Assembly: GCA_021186555.1 (NCBI GenBank)
Contig: JAJKFL010000026.1
Location: 4,665,709-4,729,708 of the forward strand
DNA from: Reticulitermes speratus
Taxonomy: Eukaryota > Arthropoda > Insecta > Blattodea > Rhinotermitidae
DNA: 64,000 nucleotides
Direction of reading: 5' to 3'
The notes beneath the pieces are model-generated. The model did no database searches, had not been told where the DNA came from, and worked only from the letters and a program-made list of their open reading frames with translations. Of the stretch, positions 38,801-45,815 are shown piece after piece (the stretch's first letter is position 1; every line of letters starts with the position of its first letter). A program made the position numbers and the translations under genes.

Positions 38801-41800
38801 AGCACTGAATATGAAAATGGCTACAAACTGTGAATCACAAAGGAAGAGGTTTTGGTTTTTTGAAACACTAGTTAACAAAGCTGGTCGGGACGACTGTCCT
38901 GCACATTGAGAACGAAAGCTAATACCGTTTGAAAACAAAGCAGGAATGCAGAACTGCTCAATCCTGATGTTAAATGTGATGGGAGAGAAAAATAACTGGA
39001 CCATGCATTAACATGATTCAATCTAAAACAGCACAGTACAATACAAGACAATACAAAAATGAGAAGTACAAACAGACGTCTTCAAGAGACCCAGCAAATC
39101 ACTGAATGGCTACAGTGGAGTAAGTTCATGCATTATGGGCTGTCACACTTATGTACCGAGTCCCACTACTGCACCATACTTGCCCGGTGCACTTGCCCAC
39201 TCTGTCATTTCCCGTGTTCATATGCCGCATGTTACAAACTTACGTGAATTAATTAATTACCTGAGACAGATAGCAGTGAAAATGCGAGGGAAATAAAAAC
39301 TCAAGTACTGACTGAAAAGAAATTTGAAGAAATCAGTGCTAAGTTTATCATCATCAAAAAACCCCTCTGGCACTCTGCAAAGAAGAATGAAGACTCAAAA
39401 ATATTGGTAACAAATGTCACAAGACCCTGAAACTGTCAACCACGTTTGCTTGTGTTTAGCGTGCCACCCTGACCTCAATCAGTTTATGGACCAAATCCTA
39501 ACACAAGTGACAAACTCAGAAATTCACCAATTTTTCAGGAGCAACTCCAATGTGTGGATGCATTAACTGTTACAGAGGTGCAGGAATGTGCAAACACCAT
39601 TTCCAGCGTCTGCCATAATCTAAGCAACTCTAAATTCTAATGTGTTTAGGCAACAGGTCTGTTTGTTCCACAACATGCCTGAATCATTATGGACTGGACT
39701 TGACTGGAGGCATGTCCGGTTCATGTTTGAGAAGCCCAAAAATTTGCAGGATGCTTGCAAAAATCTGACTGTGCGATGTGGAATGCAGAATTGTGAATGT
39801 GCTGCTCCATCAGTACTACCAGCACAATGTGCAAAATACAAACATGCAAGATTTCGGGTTATCGCAGTGGTGTTTCTGAGGTTCAGGGCATCTGGGACGT
39901 GATGCTGTGTCACTATGTAAATGGTTCCTGGCACTAAGTAGGATGTAGTAGTGACGCCATCTTTAAGAATCAAGCAGTGTCTTTGAAACACTGGAAACCG
40001 CTCATCCAACGACACAGCTTCACATCCCAGACAACATAAACCCTCACACACAAACAGTTTTTAGCCGACTGACATACTACTCTTACCGCAACAGCTCCCG
40101 TATGGAACTCCATCATAAGGTGATCCATCTCGGTCAGCCTGAGTACCACCGGGCATACTTTCTGTTCTACTTCACTCTGCTCCACCAGACCCTGTTCCAT
40201 CAGCACCAACAGTGTCGCCTGCGACATCTTGCGGACCTGCCAACAACCAGCGTAATGTAATCCGTATTTAATACTGAATGTTCCATTATACAGCATAGCA
40301 CAGTAAAATCTGTGACACGAGGTTCTTCACAGTGGTGCTGACAACTGTTACGTCTTCTGGGATCTTATACCACATTAAATGGTAAACAGTTAACAGCCAC
40401 ACGTTGTTACATCCCATTGGACTTCAATCTTCATAGTAAAACCTACCATATGGAACTAGTCTAAAGAAATGACCTGACTTTTCTGATATATTTAAAGTCC
40501 GACAAATGTACAATTTAATCACATTGTGTATTTTCACTGTCCTACATGTTGCGAACCCTTAATTTGGGTTAATCTTCAGGGACACATTATCTAAAATCGC
40601 ACACTAGTCACACCAACTGGCACAACTGTTTACATGAATTCTTTACAATTGTTCACATATACTGTTTAAAACAAATAAAACTTAAAAATTGTGGTTGTTG
40701 TTAACTTTTATTTGTTTTAAACAGTGTATGTGAACAACTGTAAAGAATTCATGTAAACAATTGTGCCAGTTGGTGTGACTAGTGTGCGATTTTAGATAAT
40801 GTGTCCCTGAAGACGAACCAAAATTAAGGGTTCGAAACATGTAGGACAGTGAAAATACACAATTAATGTGATTAAATTGTACATTTGTCGGACATTAAAT
40901 ATAAAGTTAAAATGTATGGAATGAATAATATTAAGTTTACTGACTTTCCTGACTTTGATCCTGCCAATAAACAGTAAAAACTAATGTAAAATTACTCAAA
41001 TTTTAAGATGTTCATTTGATTTGGTGTTCATTTCCTACAATGTTAACTATATCATTGACATAGCCAATCAACAGTGTGAATACTATTGGGATAGAACCGT
41101 GGATCATTTTCCTTATATTCTGTTAAATGCAGCATATCTGAATATTGTTTCATATGAAACCTGCAGACCTTTAACAGATTTATGTTTTCCAAAACATTGG
41201 TTTAATTGTACAATGAGCCCTCTTGAGAAATATGACAGAAGTTTGACTTAGTGAACCAACACGTGTCAGCAAGATCTGTACAATGAGCCCTCTTGAGAAA
41301 TATGACAGAAGTTTGACTTAGTGAACCAACACGTGTCAGCAAGATCTGTACAATGAGCCCTCTTGAGAAATATGACAGAAGTTTGACTTAGTGAACCAAC
41401 ACGTGTCAGCAAGATCTGTACAATGAGCCCTCTTGACAGATTTGACAGGCATTTGAATTTGTGAACCCATAATGGTCCGAGAAATTCTAAAAAAACAGCC
41501 GAAACATGCAGCCAGAACTAGTCCTGTTAACGCATATATTACTCGACTGTATTACCACAGTAGCGCTCTTAAAATTACTTGACTATCTAAACAGCTGTGT
41601 AACTGGTGTTTTCACACGTCTATTTAACTGTTATCCATAACACGGCACTACAAACCAAATGAGTATCAAAACAAGAGTGTTAACCAAATGTGTTATGTAG
41701 GTTGCCCAGAAAATAATAATGCCCCAAGGCCCATTGTTTTTCTTGGCCAGTAACAAAGCTACGAGTGAGATTTTACTGGTATAAGTTTGAAGTTCCCTGC

Positions 41801-42377
41801 ATTTATGTACGAAGCTGTCCAAAATATGGTCTGCTGTTCAGTCCAAACAGCTACTCCATGTCTTCATGGCACGTTTTGCTCTCATACTGCACATTTCACT
41901 TGCCATCAACACCAGGTAGCCTTACGCACTTTCACGTCTTTCTTTGACCACATAATGCATTTTATTTATATATATATATACAATATAAGTTATTAAACAA
42001 TAGAACACTGAAAAGCAAGGACTTAATGACATCTAAATATACCTGCAAGGGCACGAAGGTCTTCAAAAATGTTAAAAGCGACAACAAAAATGTATCTTAC
42101 TATAAACACGTGGCTCGGTGAAATCACCGCAAATTTTACACCAAAACGTGCCAGCAAACTGCTCTGTATGTGCAAATGATTTTTCAGTCCTGCTCTGACA
42201 TAATCAATAATAAACGGAACATTTCTTTTCTTACCAGATTGTCATTGTCAGCTAGGCACTTGACAACCAATGGCAAAAGGTGGTCCAACACGATAGACTG
42301 GAGCCTGTTCTTGTCCTCGTGGCAAAGCATGGCAATGTGCGGCAGCTGCGCCATGAGCTCCGCCCGCACTGGTGCAT
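17761..42377 (-). CDS. PPP4R1: Serine/threonine-protein phosphatase 4 regulatory subunit 1 (11 exons; both termini missing)
   Basis: This HEAT-repeat scaffold binds the catalytic subunit of protein phosphatase 4 and directs its activity. Exons, 5' to 3': 42235-42377, 40087-40236, 33769-33939, 31707-31993, 28195-28927, 25854-25980, 23408-23730, 22678-22839, 19328-19549, 18426-18696, 17761-17873. All 11 join in phase to about 900 codons. The order matches the vertebrate protein throughout: N-terminal HEAT repeats ([31 protein letters not shown]), an acidic Ser/Asn-rich linker ending in [15 protein letters not shown], then C-terminal HEAT repeats ([17 protein letters not shown]). Human PPP4R1 has about 100 residues before the first exon found here. 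No exon for them was found up to 64000, so the start probably lies outside the window. The last ~10 residues are also missing. Introns carry many insertions, but no exon is broken. Confidence 0.93.
17874..18425 (-). other. PPP4R1 intron
   Basis: Nothing recognised. Confidence 0.7.
18426..18696 (-). CDS. PPP4R1: PPP4R1 exon (HEAT repeat)
   Basis: Acceptor ATTCCAG|GTT; donor [32 protein letters not shown] and [20 protein letters not shown]. It ends in phase 1. Confidence 0.92.
18697..19327 (-). other. PPP4R1 intron with palindromic-element remnant
   Basis: 18890-19000 contains AGTGCCTTCACCTTCAGGG and the inverted GAAGATGAAGGGCACTATG, a diverged member of the small palindromic group. Confidence 0.6.
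19328..19549 (-). CDS. PPP4R1: PPP4R1 exon (HEAT repeat)
   Basis: Acceptor CTTTCAG|TTC; donor CTT|GTAAGT. 74 codons: [20 protein letters not shown] and [20 protein letters not shown]. Confidence 0.93.
19550..20489 (-). other. PPP4R1 intron, unassigned part
   Basis: The 19920-20060 segment (CATTATCCTCCCATCTCTTA, AAAGGTCTCCCCACCAAAAT) looks like a diverged minus-strand 'GHVARM' LINE scrap. Confidence 0.5.
20839..21655. repeat. TG-rich tandem repeat, about 80-bp period with variable inserts
   Basis: GGTGTTCTAATATGTGTACT recurs about every 80 bp (near 21003, 21083, 21233, 21313, 21392, 21471, 21608). The longer gaps are filled by extra short units of the form GTAAGGTGTGGATGTTTTT. Confidence 0.8.
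21705..21998. repeat. 49-bp tandem repeat, about 6 copies
   Basis: The unit contains TGTGTGTACTAGTGTAAGG, then ACTACTGCCACCGGGTGAAA. Variants at one site read CCACCGGG, CCACTGGG and CCACAGGG. It sits just before the (AAT)n tail. Confidence 0.9.
22036..22677 (-). other. PPP4R1 intron, unassigned part
   Basis: No supported feature. Confidence 0.5.
22678..22839 (-). CDS. PPP4R1: PPP4R1 exon (HEAT repeat)
   Basis: Acceptor TTCACAG|TGG; donor AAG|GTATTA. 54 codons: [19 protein letters not shown] and [20 protein letters not shown]. Confidence 0.94.
22840..23407 (-). other. PPP4R1 intron
   Basis: A CATATCCCAGAAAAG scrap near 23139 recalls the palindromic group. Otherwise nothing. Confidence 0.5.
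23408..23730 (-). CDS. PPP4R1: PPP4R1 exon
   Basis: Acceptor TTTCCAG|GC; donor CAG|GTAATA. It contains [38 protein letters not shown] and ASDMQ, which match the vertebrate protein closely. The run QQQQH is a small insect-specific stretch. Confidence 0.93.
24262..24462 (+). mobile_element. RTE-like LINE fragment
   Basis: [20 protein letters not shown], then [20 protein letters not shown] and YNEELCRL, related to the element at 7596-8095. Confidence 0.75.
24490..24730 (-). mobile_element. 'GHVARM' LINE fragment
   Basis: The minus strand reads [20 protein letters not shown], then [18 protein letters not shown] and [10 protein letters not shown]. These are the residues of the family just upstream of the GHVARM segment. 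It lies beside an RTE-like fragment of opposite orientation. Confidence 0.75.
25145..25545 (-). mobile_element. 5'-truncated I/R1-like LINE 3' end with (AGAAT)n tail
   Basis: The minus strand reads [20 protein letters not shown] and [20 protein letters not shown] with a stop, then (TTCTA)-type repeats at 25147-25178. It is the same family as 55360-56000 (AHVLCECEALATHR). Confidence 0.8.
25695..25755 (+). mobile_element. pogo-like MITE end, truncated
   Basis: TA|CAGCAAAACCTCATTAATTT is a pogo/Tigger-type terminus. No partner TIR is visible. It lies just downstream of the 25854-25980 exon. Confidence 0.5.
25854..25980 (-). CDS. PPP4R1: PPP4R1 exon, short helical segment
   Basis: Acceptor AAATTACAG|ACT. 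It reads [19 protein letters not shown] to DTDKQ. The donor G|GTGTGG is not strong, but it is the one that gives phase 1, and the next exon starts with the matching two bases. Human has a comparable KELEEMIENLEP helix at this place. Confidence 0.75.
25981..26779 (-). other. PPP4R1 intron, unassigned part
   Basis: No supported feature. Confidence 0.5.
26780..27133. mobile_element. pogo/Tigger-like MITE, 354 bp
   Basis: TIRs CAGTAGACCGTCGATTATCC and GGATAATCGACGCTCTACTG, flanked by TA on both sides. No transposase. Confidence 0.85.
27134..27877 (-). other. PPP4R1 intron, unassigned part
   Basis: No supported feature. Confidence 0.5.
27878..28075 (+). mobile_element. pogo-like MITE, right end eroded
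   Basis: It begins TA|CAGTCAAACTCGGGTATAAC and continues with GTTATGGTTAACAGTGAGAA and GACGAGGTGTCACACAAACC. It is the same family as 45183-45403, 61149-61333 and 61593-61768. Confidence 0.75.
28195..28927 (-). CDS. PPP4R1: PPP4R1 exon, acidic linker
   Basis: This is a long exon rich in Ser, Asn, Glu and Asp. It ends with the conserved [18 protein letters not shown] and MDID|GTGAGT. Two acceptors three bases apart (GCCAG|CAG|G) give 28930 or 28927 as start, a NAGNAG-type choice of one residue. Only the last part aligns readily with vertebrates. Confidence 0.88.
29040..29765 (-). mobile_element. LINE 3' end, 'GHVARM' family, inside a PPP4R1 intron
   Basis: On the minus strand this reads from the EQF region (near 29690) through [38 protein letters not shown] and [13 protein letters not shown] to the constant 3' tail at 29040-29100. 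It is disrupted by stops. It lies in the same orientation as PPP4R1. Confidence 0.85.
29846..29862. repeat. (TG)n microsatellite
   Basis: Eight TG units. Confidence 0.85.
29863..30479 (-). other. PPP4R1 intron, unassigned part
   Basis: No supported feature. Confidence 0.5.
30500..30690. mobile_element. Small palindromic element, diverged hammerhead-like core
   Basis: TCTTGTGGGATATGACGTGC and the inverted CACATCCCAGACATTTCA mark the ends. The minus strand reads CTTGAAGATGAAGGCACTTC, then CCTTCAAAATGTCAGG. Stem II GAAGG/CCTTC is intact, but GAAA has become AAAA, so this copy should be inactive. Confidence 0.65.
31070..31275. mobile_element. Possible hAT-like non-autonomous element
   Basis: Ends CATGGGTGTCCAAACTGTGG and AAAGGTGAAAGCCCATG are imperfect inverted repeats with hAT-like sequence. 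No clear 8-bp duplication. Confidence 0.4.
31276..31706 (-). other. PPP4R1 intron with a short hairpin
   Basis: GATGTTGGGC near 31601 pairs with GCCCCAACATC near 31640. Nothing else. Confidence 0.45.
31707..31993 (-). CDS. PPP4R1: PPP4R1 exon (most conserved HEAT repeats)
   Basis: Acceptor TTTCAG|CTT. It reads [25 protein letters not shown] and [20 protein letters not shown], then a less conserved tail ([16 protein letters not shown]). The 3' end is uncertain. TTCAG|GTCTGA at 31707 gives the phase needed by the next exon. AAAA|GTCATT at 31680 also fits the phase. A third site at 31669 (GTAGAT) looks better but breaks the frame. Confidence 0.88.
32255..32520 (-). mobile_element. tRNA-related SINE (minus), in a PPP4R1 intron
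   Basis: CGGGAATTGAACCCGCGACC is the complement of a tRNA B-box region. The body shares TGGGTGGGGC-like and 'CAGGTGCGTAGGG' features with other SINE bodies here. Confidence 0.6.
32890..33343. mobile_element. hAT-like non-autonomous element
   Basis: It starts CAGGCCTGCTCAACCTTTTA and ends CGGCCTG. The 8-bp flanks GTCTAGTT and GTCTAGAC match at 6 of 8 positions. A related end-fragment is at 42620-42850. Confidence 0.65.
33344..33768 (-). other. PPP4R1 intron, unassigned part
   Basis: No supported feature. Confidence 0.5.
33769..33939 (-). CDS. PPP4R1: PPP4R1 exon (HEAT repeat)
   Basis: Acceptor TTTTACAG|CTA; donor CTT|GTAAGT. Exactly 57 codons: [27 protein letters not shown] and TESVL. Confidence 0.93.
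33940..34846 (-). other. PPP4R1 intron, unassigned part
   Basis: No supported feature apart from a short (TA)n at 34736-34747. Confidence 0.5.
34847..34912. repeat. Small hairpin repeat, copy 1
   Basis: CTCATCAAAGCTGGCTGTGA opens the unit; TGGCTGTGATATG pairs with CACATCACAACCA. Copies 2-5 are at 36091-36154, 36220-36280, 37595-37658 and 37748-37820. Confidence 0.75.
35043..35070 (+). repeat. Poly(G) tract, 28 G
   Basis: 28 consecutive G within a PPP4R1 intron. In the pre-mRNA it is poly(C). Confidence 0.9.
35071..36090 (-). other. PPP4R1 intron with a diverged palindromic element
   Basis: 35800-35940 carries CCCGACATTTTGGGGGAG and CTGAAATGTCAGGAACTA, a decayed member of the small palindromic group. 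Confidence 0.5.
36091..36154. repeat. Small hairpin repeat, copy 2
   Basis: GCTCATCAAAGCTGGCTGTG, then TGACATATCACAGC; same design as copy 1. Confidence 0.75.
36220..36280. repeat. Small hairpin repeat, copy 3
   Basis: ACTCGTCAAAAATGGCTGTG, then CACATCACAACCATTTTGAC. The loop-distal stem changed on both sides (AAAATGG/CCATTTT) and stays paired. Confidence 0.75.
36281..37144 (-). other. PPP4R1 intron, unassigned part
   Basis: 36860-36935 has CCTGATGATGATGTATG and later GGCCGAAACATTTGC, which may be a badly decayed palindromic-element core. Confidence 0.4.
37145..37432 (+). mobile_element. tRNA-headed SINE, type 3
   Basis: The head has a decayed A-box (GGGGTAGCGTAGTCAGTATA) and the body runs GACTGGCCCTGAGGCCCATC to TTCATGGCCTGTTCTAGG. 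Relatives: 47960-48215, 55269-56218 (interrupted), 60785-61078, 62022-62295. Confidence 0.75.
37595..37658. repeat. Small hairpin repeat, copy 4
   Basis: GCTCATCAAAGTGGCTGTGA, then CATTTCACAACCAAATTGAC. Confidence 0.7.
37748..37820. repeat. Small hairpin repeat, copy 5
   Basis: GCTCATCAAAGCTGGCTGTG pairs with CCAGCTTTGATGCGA. Confidence 0.7.
37864..37948. repeat. Near-perfect 85-nt hairpin
   Basis: Left arm GTCAGGGCCACATGAAAGAC continues AAGGTAGTGAGATG. Right arm CATCTCACTACC continues CATGTCTTTCATCAGGCC and CTGAC. About 34 bp of stem with only a few mismatches around a ~17-nt loop. Confidence 0.8.
38040..38160. mobile_element. Small palindromic-element fragment
   Basis: CTGTTCTGGGATGTTTCACG and the inverted AACCATCCCAGAAGAGC flank a GTTGGTAACCCAAC palindrome. 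Confidence 0.55.
38341..38358 (+). repeat. Poly(G) tract, 18 G
   Basis: Uninterrupted run of G. Confidence 0.9.
38359..40086 (-). other. PPP4R1 intron, mostly unassigned
   Basis: 39850-40035 has the CATCTGGGACGTGATGCTGT / CACAGCTTCACATCCCAGA inverted ends of a small palindromic element, with decayed core. ORFs here (for example 39620-40051, minus) are chance. Confidence 0.45.
40087..40236 (-). CDS. PPP4R1: PPP4R1 exon (HEAT repeat)
   Basis: Acceptor TTGGCAG|GTC; donor GCG|GTAAGA. Exactly 50 codons: [28 protein letters not shown] and TGAVA. Phase 0 at both ends. Confidence 0.92.
40497..40893. mobile_element. Long palindromic element with hammerhead-like core in both arms
   Basis: The arms are about 185 bp (left GTCCGACAAATGTACAATTT, right AAATTGTACATTTGTCGGAC), with a short AT-rich centre near 40682-40710. 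The right arm contains an almost complete hammerhead-like motif. The left arm carries the decayed inverse (AGGGTTCGCAAC instead of GGTTCGAAAC). No coding capacity. It lies in the PPP4R1 intron between 40236 and 42235. Confidence 0.8.
40801..40850 (+). ncRNA. Best hammerhead-ribozyme-like motif in the window
   Basis: Stem I TGTCC (40802-40806) pairs perfectly with GGACA (40844-40848). Core CTGAAGA is at 40807-40813, followed by one extra base (C). Stem II is GAACC (40815-40819) with GGTTC (40829-40833). GAAA is at 40834-40837. Stem III is the self-complementary ACATGT, and A at 40843 is the expected cleavage position. All conserved core positions are present. The extra base after A9 deviates from the minimal consensus. 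Such a short stem III normally needs dimerisation. Activity is an inference. Confidence 0.55.
41208..41465. repeat. 70-bp tandem triplication plus a diverged fourth copy
   Basis: The unit starts GTACAATGAGCCCTCTTGAG at 41208, 41278 and 41348, with three almost identical copies. A fourth at 41418 is shorter and diverged. Confidence 0.9.
41466..42234 (-). other. PPP4R1 intron, unassigned part
   Basis: (TA)n near 41967-41979. Otherwise nothing. Confidence 0.5.
42235..42377 (-). CDS. PPP4R1: PPP4R1 exon, first one found (HEAT repeat)
   Basis: Acceptor TTACAG|AT; donor CTG|GTAAGA. It begins with two bases of a split codon and reads [15 protein letters not shown] to CLADNDNL. This aligns with the human segment around residue 100. 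Confidence 0.92.
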
Positions 42378-42619
42378 CTGTAACCCATCATCACAGTTAC
42401 TGCAGTACATGGGAAAAGTAACAACAGGTCACGCTACACCATAAACAACTCCCAGATGAAACAATGTGCAAAGACATGTTGTAAAATACCATCAGGGCTG
42501 AGGATCTCTAGTAGTGACTATCAGGGATATGACACCACGTGCTCTGGTTGAATGTAACAATATTTCAGGGCATCCCTGTCGCTACATTCAAAGTAATGAG
42601 GCAGTAGGTTCCCACAAAA

Positions 42620-42850
42620 CAGGCCTGCTCAACCTTTTATGTAGTGCGGGCAACTTCTGCATGTGGGCGACATGAAATTCAGTACACAGATAGAAGAATG
42701 AGTAAGCACACGTGTAATTGTACATATAATTTTACCTGTGTATTTGTCTATACATTATGAACAGTAAAAATATACTCACAAGAGGAAAAACTTACAAAAA
42801 ATGCAATTCACAACCTATGGTAGTGTCTCACCATTTTTAGCAAAGCAATT
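42620..42850. mobile_element. hAT-like end fragment
   Basis: CAGGCCTGCTCAACCTTTTA, then GGGCAACTTC and ACATGAAATTC, matching the left part of 32890-33343. Confidence 0.55.
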
Positions 42851-42857
42851 AATTAAT

Positions 42858-43128
42858 GGTCTGTCACACTGAGGGAGGAACATAGGCTAGGGAAGATGTT
42901 CTGGCAAAACAGGAGGGCAAAGAAAATATCATAATAAAAGTTTCACTGACTATACTCACCAATTATTATTATGGTTACAAAATCGAGGATGAGACAGGTA
43001 GGGCACGTGGCACATACAGGAGAAGAAAGATGCAGAAAGGGTTTTCGAGGGAAAACCTAAAGGAAAGATACCACTTGGAAGACCCAGGCATAGATGGGAG
43101 GATAATATTAAAACGGATCTTAACCTAC
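42858..43128 (+). mobile_element. Internally deleted 'GHVARM' LINE fragment
   Basis: GGTCTGTCACACTGAGGGAG (TLRE) is followed by GATGAGACAGGTAGGGCACG and AGATGGGAGGATAATATTAA. It ends before the 3' tail. Confidence 0.75.
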
Positions 43129-43448
43129 AGTGATACAAAATTACGTCAGGGAAGTTTACTTCGATAAAGTAAAGACGTTATATAGGGAAAGTGAAATATA
43201 TACAGGTCGAACTGTTTCCACACGTCACTGGTGACAAAGCTGCAATGACATGAAGGCTTATTGGGGGCATGGACATAACGCTCAAAGCTTTCGCCTCGGC
43301 ATCAGATCGTGATAATCGGTCTTAACACACTGTCGGCTGTAATCCTTCTACGATTGAAATTCGTCTAACACTACAAAATTCAGCTGATGCAAAGCAGAAA
43401 ACTCTCTGCACTTGAATTACAAAAACCAATCGGTGTCACTGCATAGGG
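43129..43448. other. Unassigned
   Basis: No supported feature. Confidence 0.5.
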
Positions 43449-43714
43449 CAGCCTTCGCCAAACGTGTTTAACTCAGTAAATATTCACCGAACACATATGT
43501 TCTGTGGTCCCTCGTTTATCGAAGTCAGCGCAAAGAGATCTGTTAGCAACCAAATGAAAGGTTCTTATAAAAATTCTTATATGAACAATATCGTAAACTG
43601 TGATCAAATATGCTAAATTCAAATTTAACAAAAAATCTACGATTTTTTTTTGGTTTCTCGATTTTCCACGGAACACCTATTCACATCTCGCGGAACACAG
43701 TTTGGGAAACGCTG
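43449..43714. mobile_element. hAT-family MITE with perfect 8-bp target duplication
   Basis: Target duplication GCATAGGG at 43441-43448 and 43715-43722. TIRs CAGCCTTCGCCAAACGTGTT and AACACAGTTTGGGAAACGCTG (inverse CAGCGTTTCCCAAACTGTG). 266 bp, no coding capacity. Confidence 0.9.
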
Positions 43715-43945
43715 GCATAGGGTAATAACCGCCATGTTTCATACGAAACACAGCCAGCAAAGCGCAGTTTTCATTGTTAAATCAGGACATATGGAGCGTC
43801 TATGTTTTAACGGTTTACAGCAAAACACTAAGTGGAAGTACTTTTCTATCCAATTCTCCCCGGTTTCCGGGAGAGCACAGCTTTTTGGAAGGTCCCCAGG
43901 CTTCGCTAGTTTGTCCGTCTGGTAAGAGCAGCGTGTATATGACGA

Positions 43946-44100
43946 CGAGTATGGAGCATCGGTGGAATGATACTGACAGGGGACAACTGAAGTACTGGGA
44001 GAGAAATATTATACAGCGTTGGTGGTAGATGGATGAATGAGTATGGAGCATTGGTGGAATGATACTGACAGGGGAAAACTGAAGTACTGGGAGAGAAACC
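43946..44100. repeat. 91-bp spaced direct duplication
   Basis: GAGTATGGAGCATCGGTGGA at 43946 and GAGTATGGAGCATTGGTGGA at 44037, followed by the same GATACTGACAGGGGA...CTGGGAGAGAAA text. Confidence 0.85.
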
Positions 44101-44789
44101 TGTCACAAAGACACTTTGTCCTCCATAAACCTCAGGCGGACTGTCCTGGGATCGCACCCGTGCATCGACAGATTTAAAAACCAGGCCGTACCGCGCAGTA
44201 AACACATTCCGTCTCAGTTATACGTATAGTAACCCCTGGGCTCTTGAGGGTTAAGGGCTTGACCCCGGTTCGAGTGCCTCGGATGACCAACGGACAGAAG
44301 GCTGTACACGCACGTGTCTGCAATCTACGCCACGCCGCCCGTTTCAAGGCCGGTCAGCCACAGACAACGCAGTTATCTCAGTTTATAGACCATAAACTTC
44401 ATCTATCGCCTTATTACTTCTTTTACTTCAGACTGTCACTGAATGGTGGCGTACATGTGGCACAGCCGTGCGTAAACTAGGGATGGGCCGTGCAGTGTAG
44501 TATACGTACGCGGGAAGGGAGACGGGAGAGCGGGCGGGGAACGGGTGGGGCGCGTTCATTGACAGTTGCTAGGATCAATACAGCAGCAGACCGGCCGTAC
44601 TACGAATGCGCTCACACTCACACAACCTCACGGGACACGGGACAGCCACTTCGCGCAGTCCCAACATGAAGCTTAATATCATATTCGCAAACACATCTCT
44701 ATCCAAACTGCCCGCAACCTTCTAATGCCACGCATCGCGAACCACCAGGCTCTGATACTACAAACAAAATGCAATTTATAACTTTTATA
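44101..44789. other. Unassigned, with a GC- and CpG-rich patch at 44480-44660
   Basis: The patch (GAGACGGGAGAGCGGGCGGG, GTGGGGCGCGTTCATTGACA, GACCGGCCGTACTACG) resembles a CpG-rich promoter. It lies about 2.1 kb upstream of the first PPP4R1 exon found. I found no N-terminal PPP4R1 coding exon between the two, so the link is only suggestive. Confidence 0.35.
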
Positions 44790-44795
44790 CACTTA

Positions 44796-45085
44796 ACCCA
44801 AGGTTCGCGGGTTCGATCCCGACAGAGGGCGATGGATTTTTAAGGGTAGTAAAGGGGAAGTAAAGCCGTCGGTCCCATGTCGTAGATTTACGGCATGTAA
44901 GAACCTTCGGGCATGAATAGAACCAGTAACGTCCGTAAGCAAAATTCAAGCGGCCATTTATCAGTCTCCTGGCACTCTCATCAGGATTGAGCAAAAACTT
45001 GTGCGGTCAGTAAGCTGGTCACTCACTACAGAATGCACACTTACCGACCAGGAAATTTTCGGGCTGTAACGCCAAGGAAGAAGAA
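44796..45085 (+). mobile_element. SINE type 2, 5'-shortened
   Basis: It begins inside the tRNA-like head (CCCAAGGTTCGCGGGTTCGA) and continues GTAAAGCCGTCGGTCCCATG, with small deletions relative to 3411-3832. It ends near (GAA)n. Confidence 0.8.
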
Positions 45086-45182
45086 GACACTTAACACACT
45101 AACAATCAGAATTAATAAGAAAATGGGAGCAGTTTGTCAAACTGATGACTACAAAACCAAAAGTATGGTTCCATTACACACA

Positions 45183-45403
45183 CAGTCGAACGTCATGAAG
45201 GGGACTGAATATTTTGTGTTATAACTGATGAGTATAATATTATGGTTAACCGACGAATGCACTTATAAAGTGAATGAATGAGCGAATATTAATACAAAGA
45301 TGCACGGTGAACACAAAGTGAGGAATTAATTGGTACCACAGAATATATGACGTTATAGACGAGGTGTCGTATAAACCGATTTCGTTATAACCGGGTTCCA
45401 CTG
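45183..45403. mobile_element. pogo-like MITE
   Basis: Starts CAGTCGAACGTCATGAAGG (internal deletion near the TIR) and ends TCGTTATAACCGGGTTCCACTG. Confidence 0.75.
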
Positions 45404-45445
45404 TGTGTGCGCGCGCGCATATATATACACATATATGTAGATATA

Positions 45446-45523
45446 CAGGGCATACACAAAAGAATGGTGCGGTTTCAATAGTATTCACTATTGAAACCGC
45501 ACTATTCTTTTGTGTATACCCTG
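45446..45523. mobile_element. TIR-only mariner palindrome, 78 bp
   Basis: Two ~36-bp TIRs (CAGGGCATACACAAAAGAAT and its inverse ATTCTTTTGTGTATACCCTG) are separated by only about 6 bases and flanked by TA on both sides. Nothing of the interior remains. Confidence 0.85.
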
Positions 45524-45815
45524 TATAGTTCCGAAGTTTCTATTTTAAATAAACGACAAATCAGAAGCAGCAAAGATGATATTTCTAAGGCCACTTTTCG
45601 GCTTAACCGGTTTGACAAAGGCATACTGGTATCCGTGACAAACCGCACGTATCCTACACAGACCAGTAGCCAGGTGGGTGCATTCAAGACAGACATGCTG
45701 ATCAGCCCGCTAAATAACGTACGACGCCCTGCCGCATCCACGTGTTGCCTCTGTTGAACCGCCGTGGTCGGATACGTACGCTGCTCATTCAATAAACAAT
45801 ACACACACATATATA

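Noticed and set aside
44480..44660. PPP4R1 promoter
   Set aside because: CpG-rich, but no coding exon for the missing N-terminus was found between it and 42377, so only noted as unassigned.
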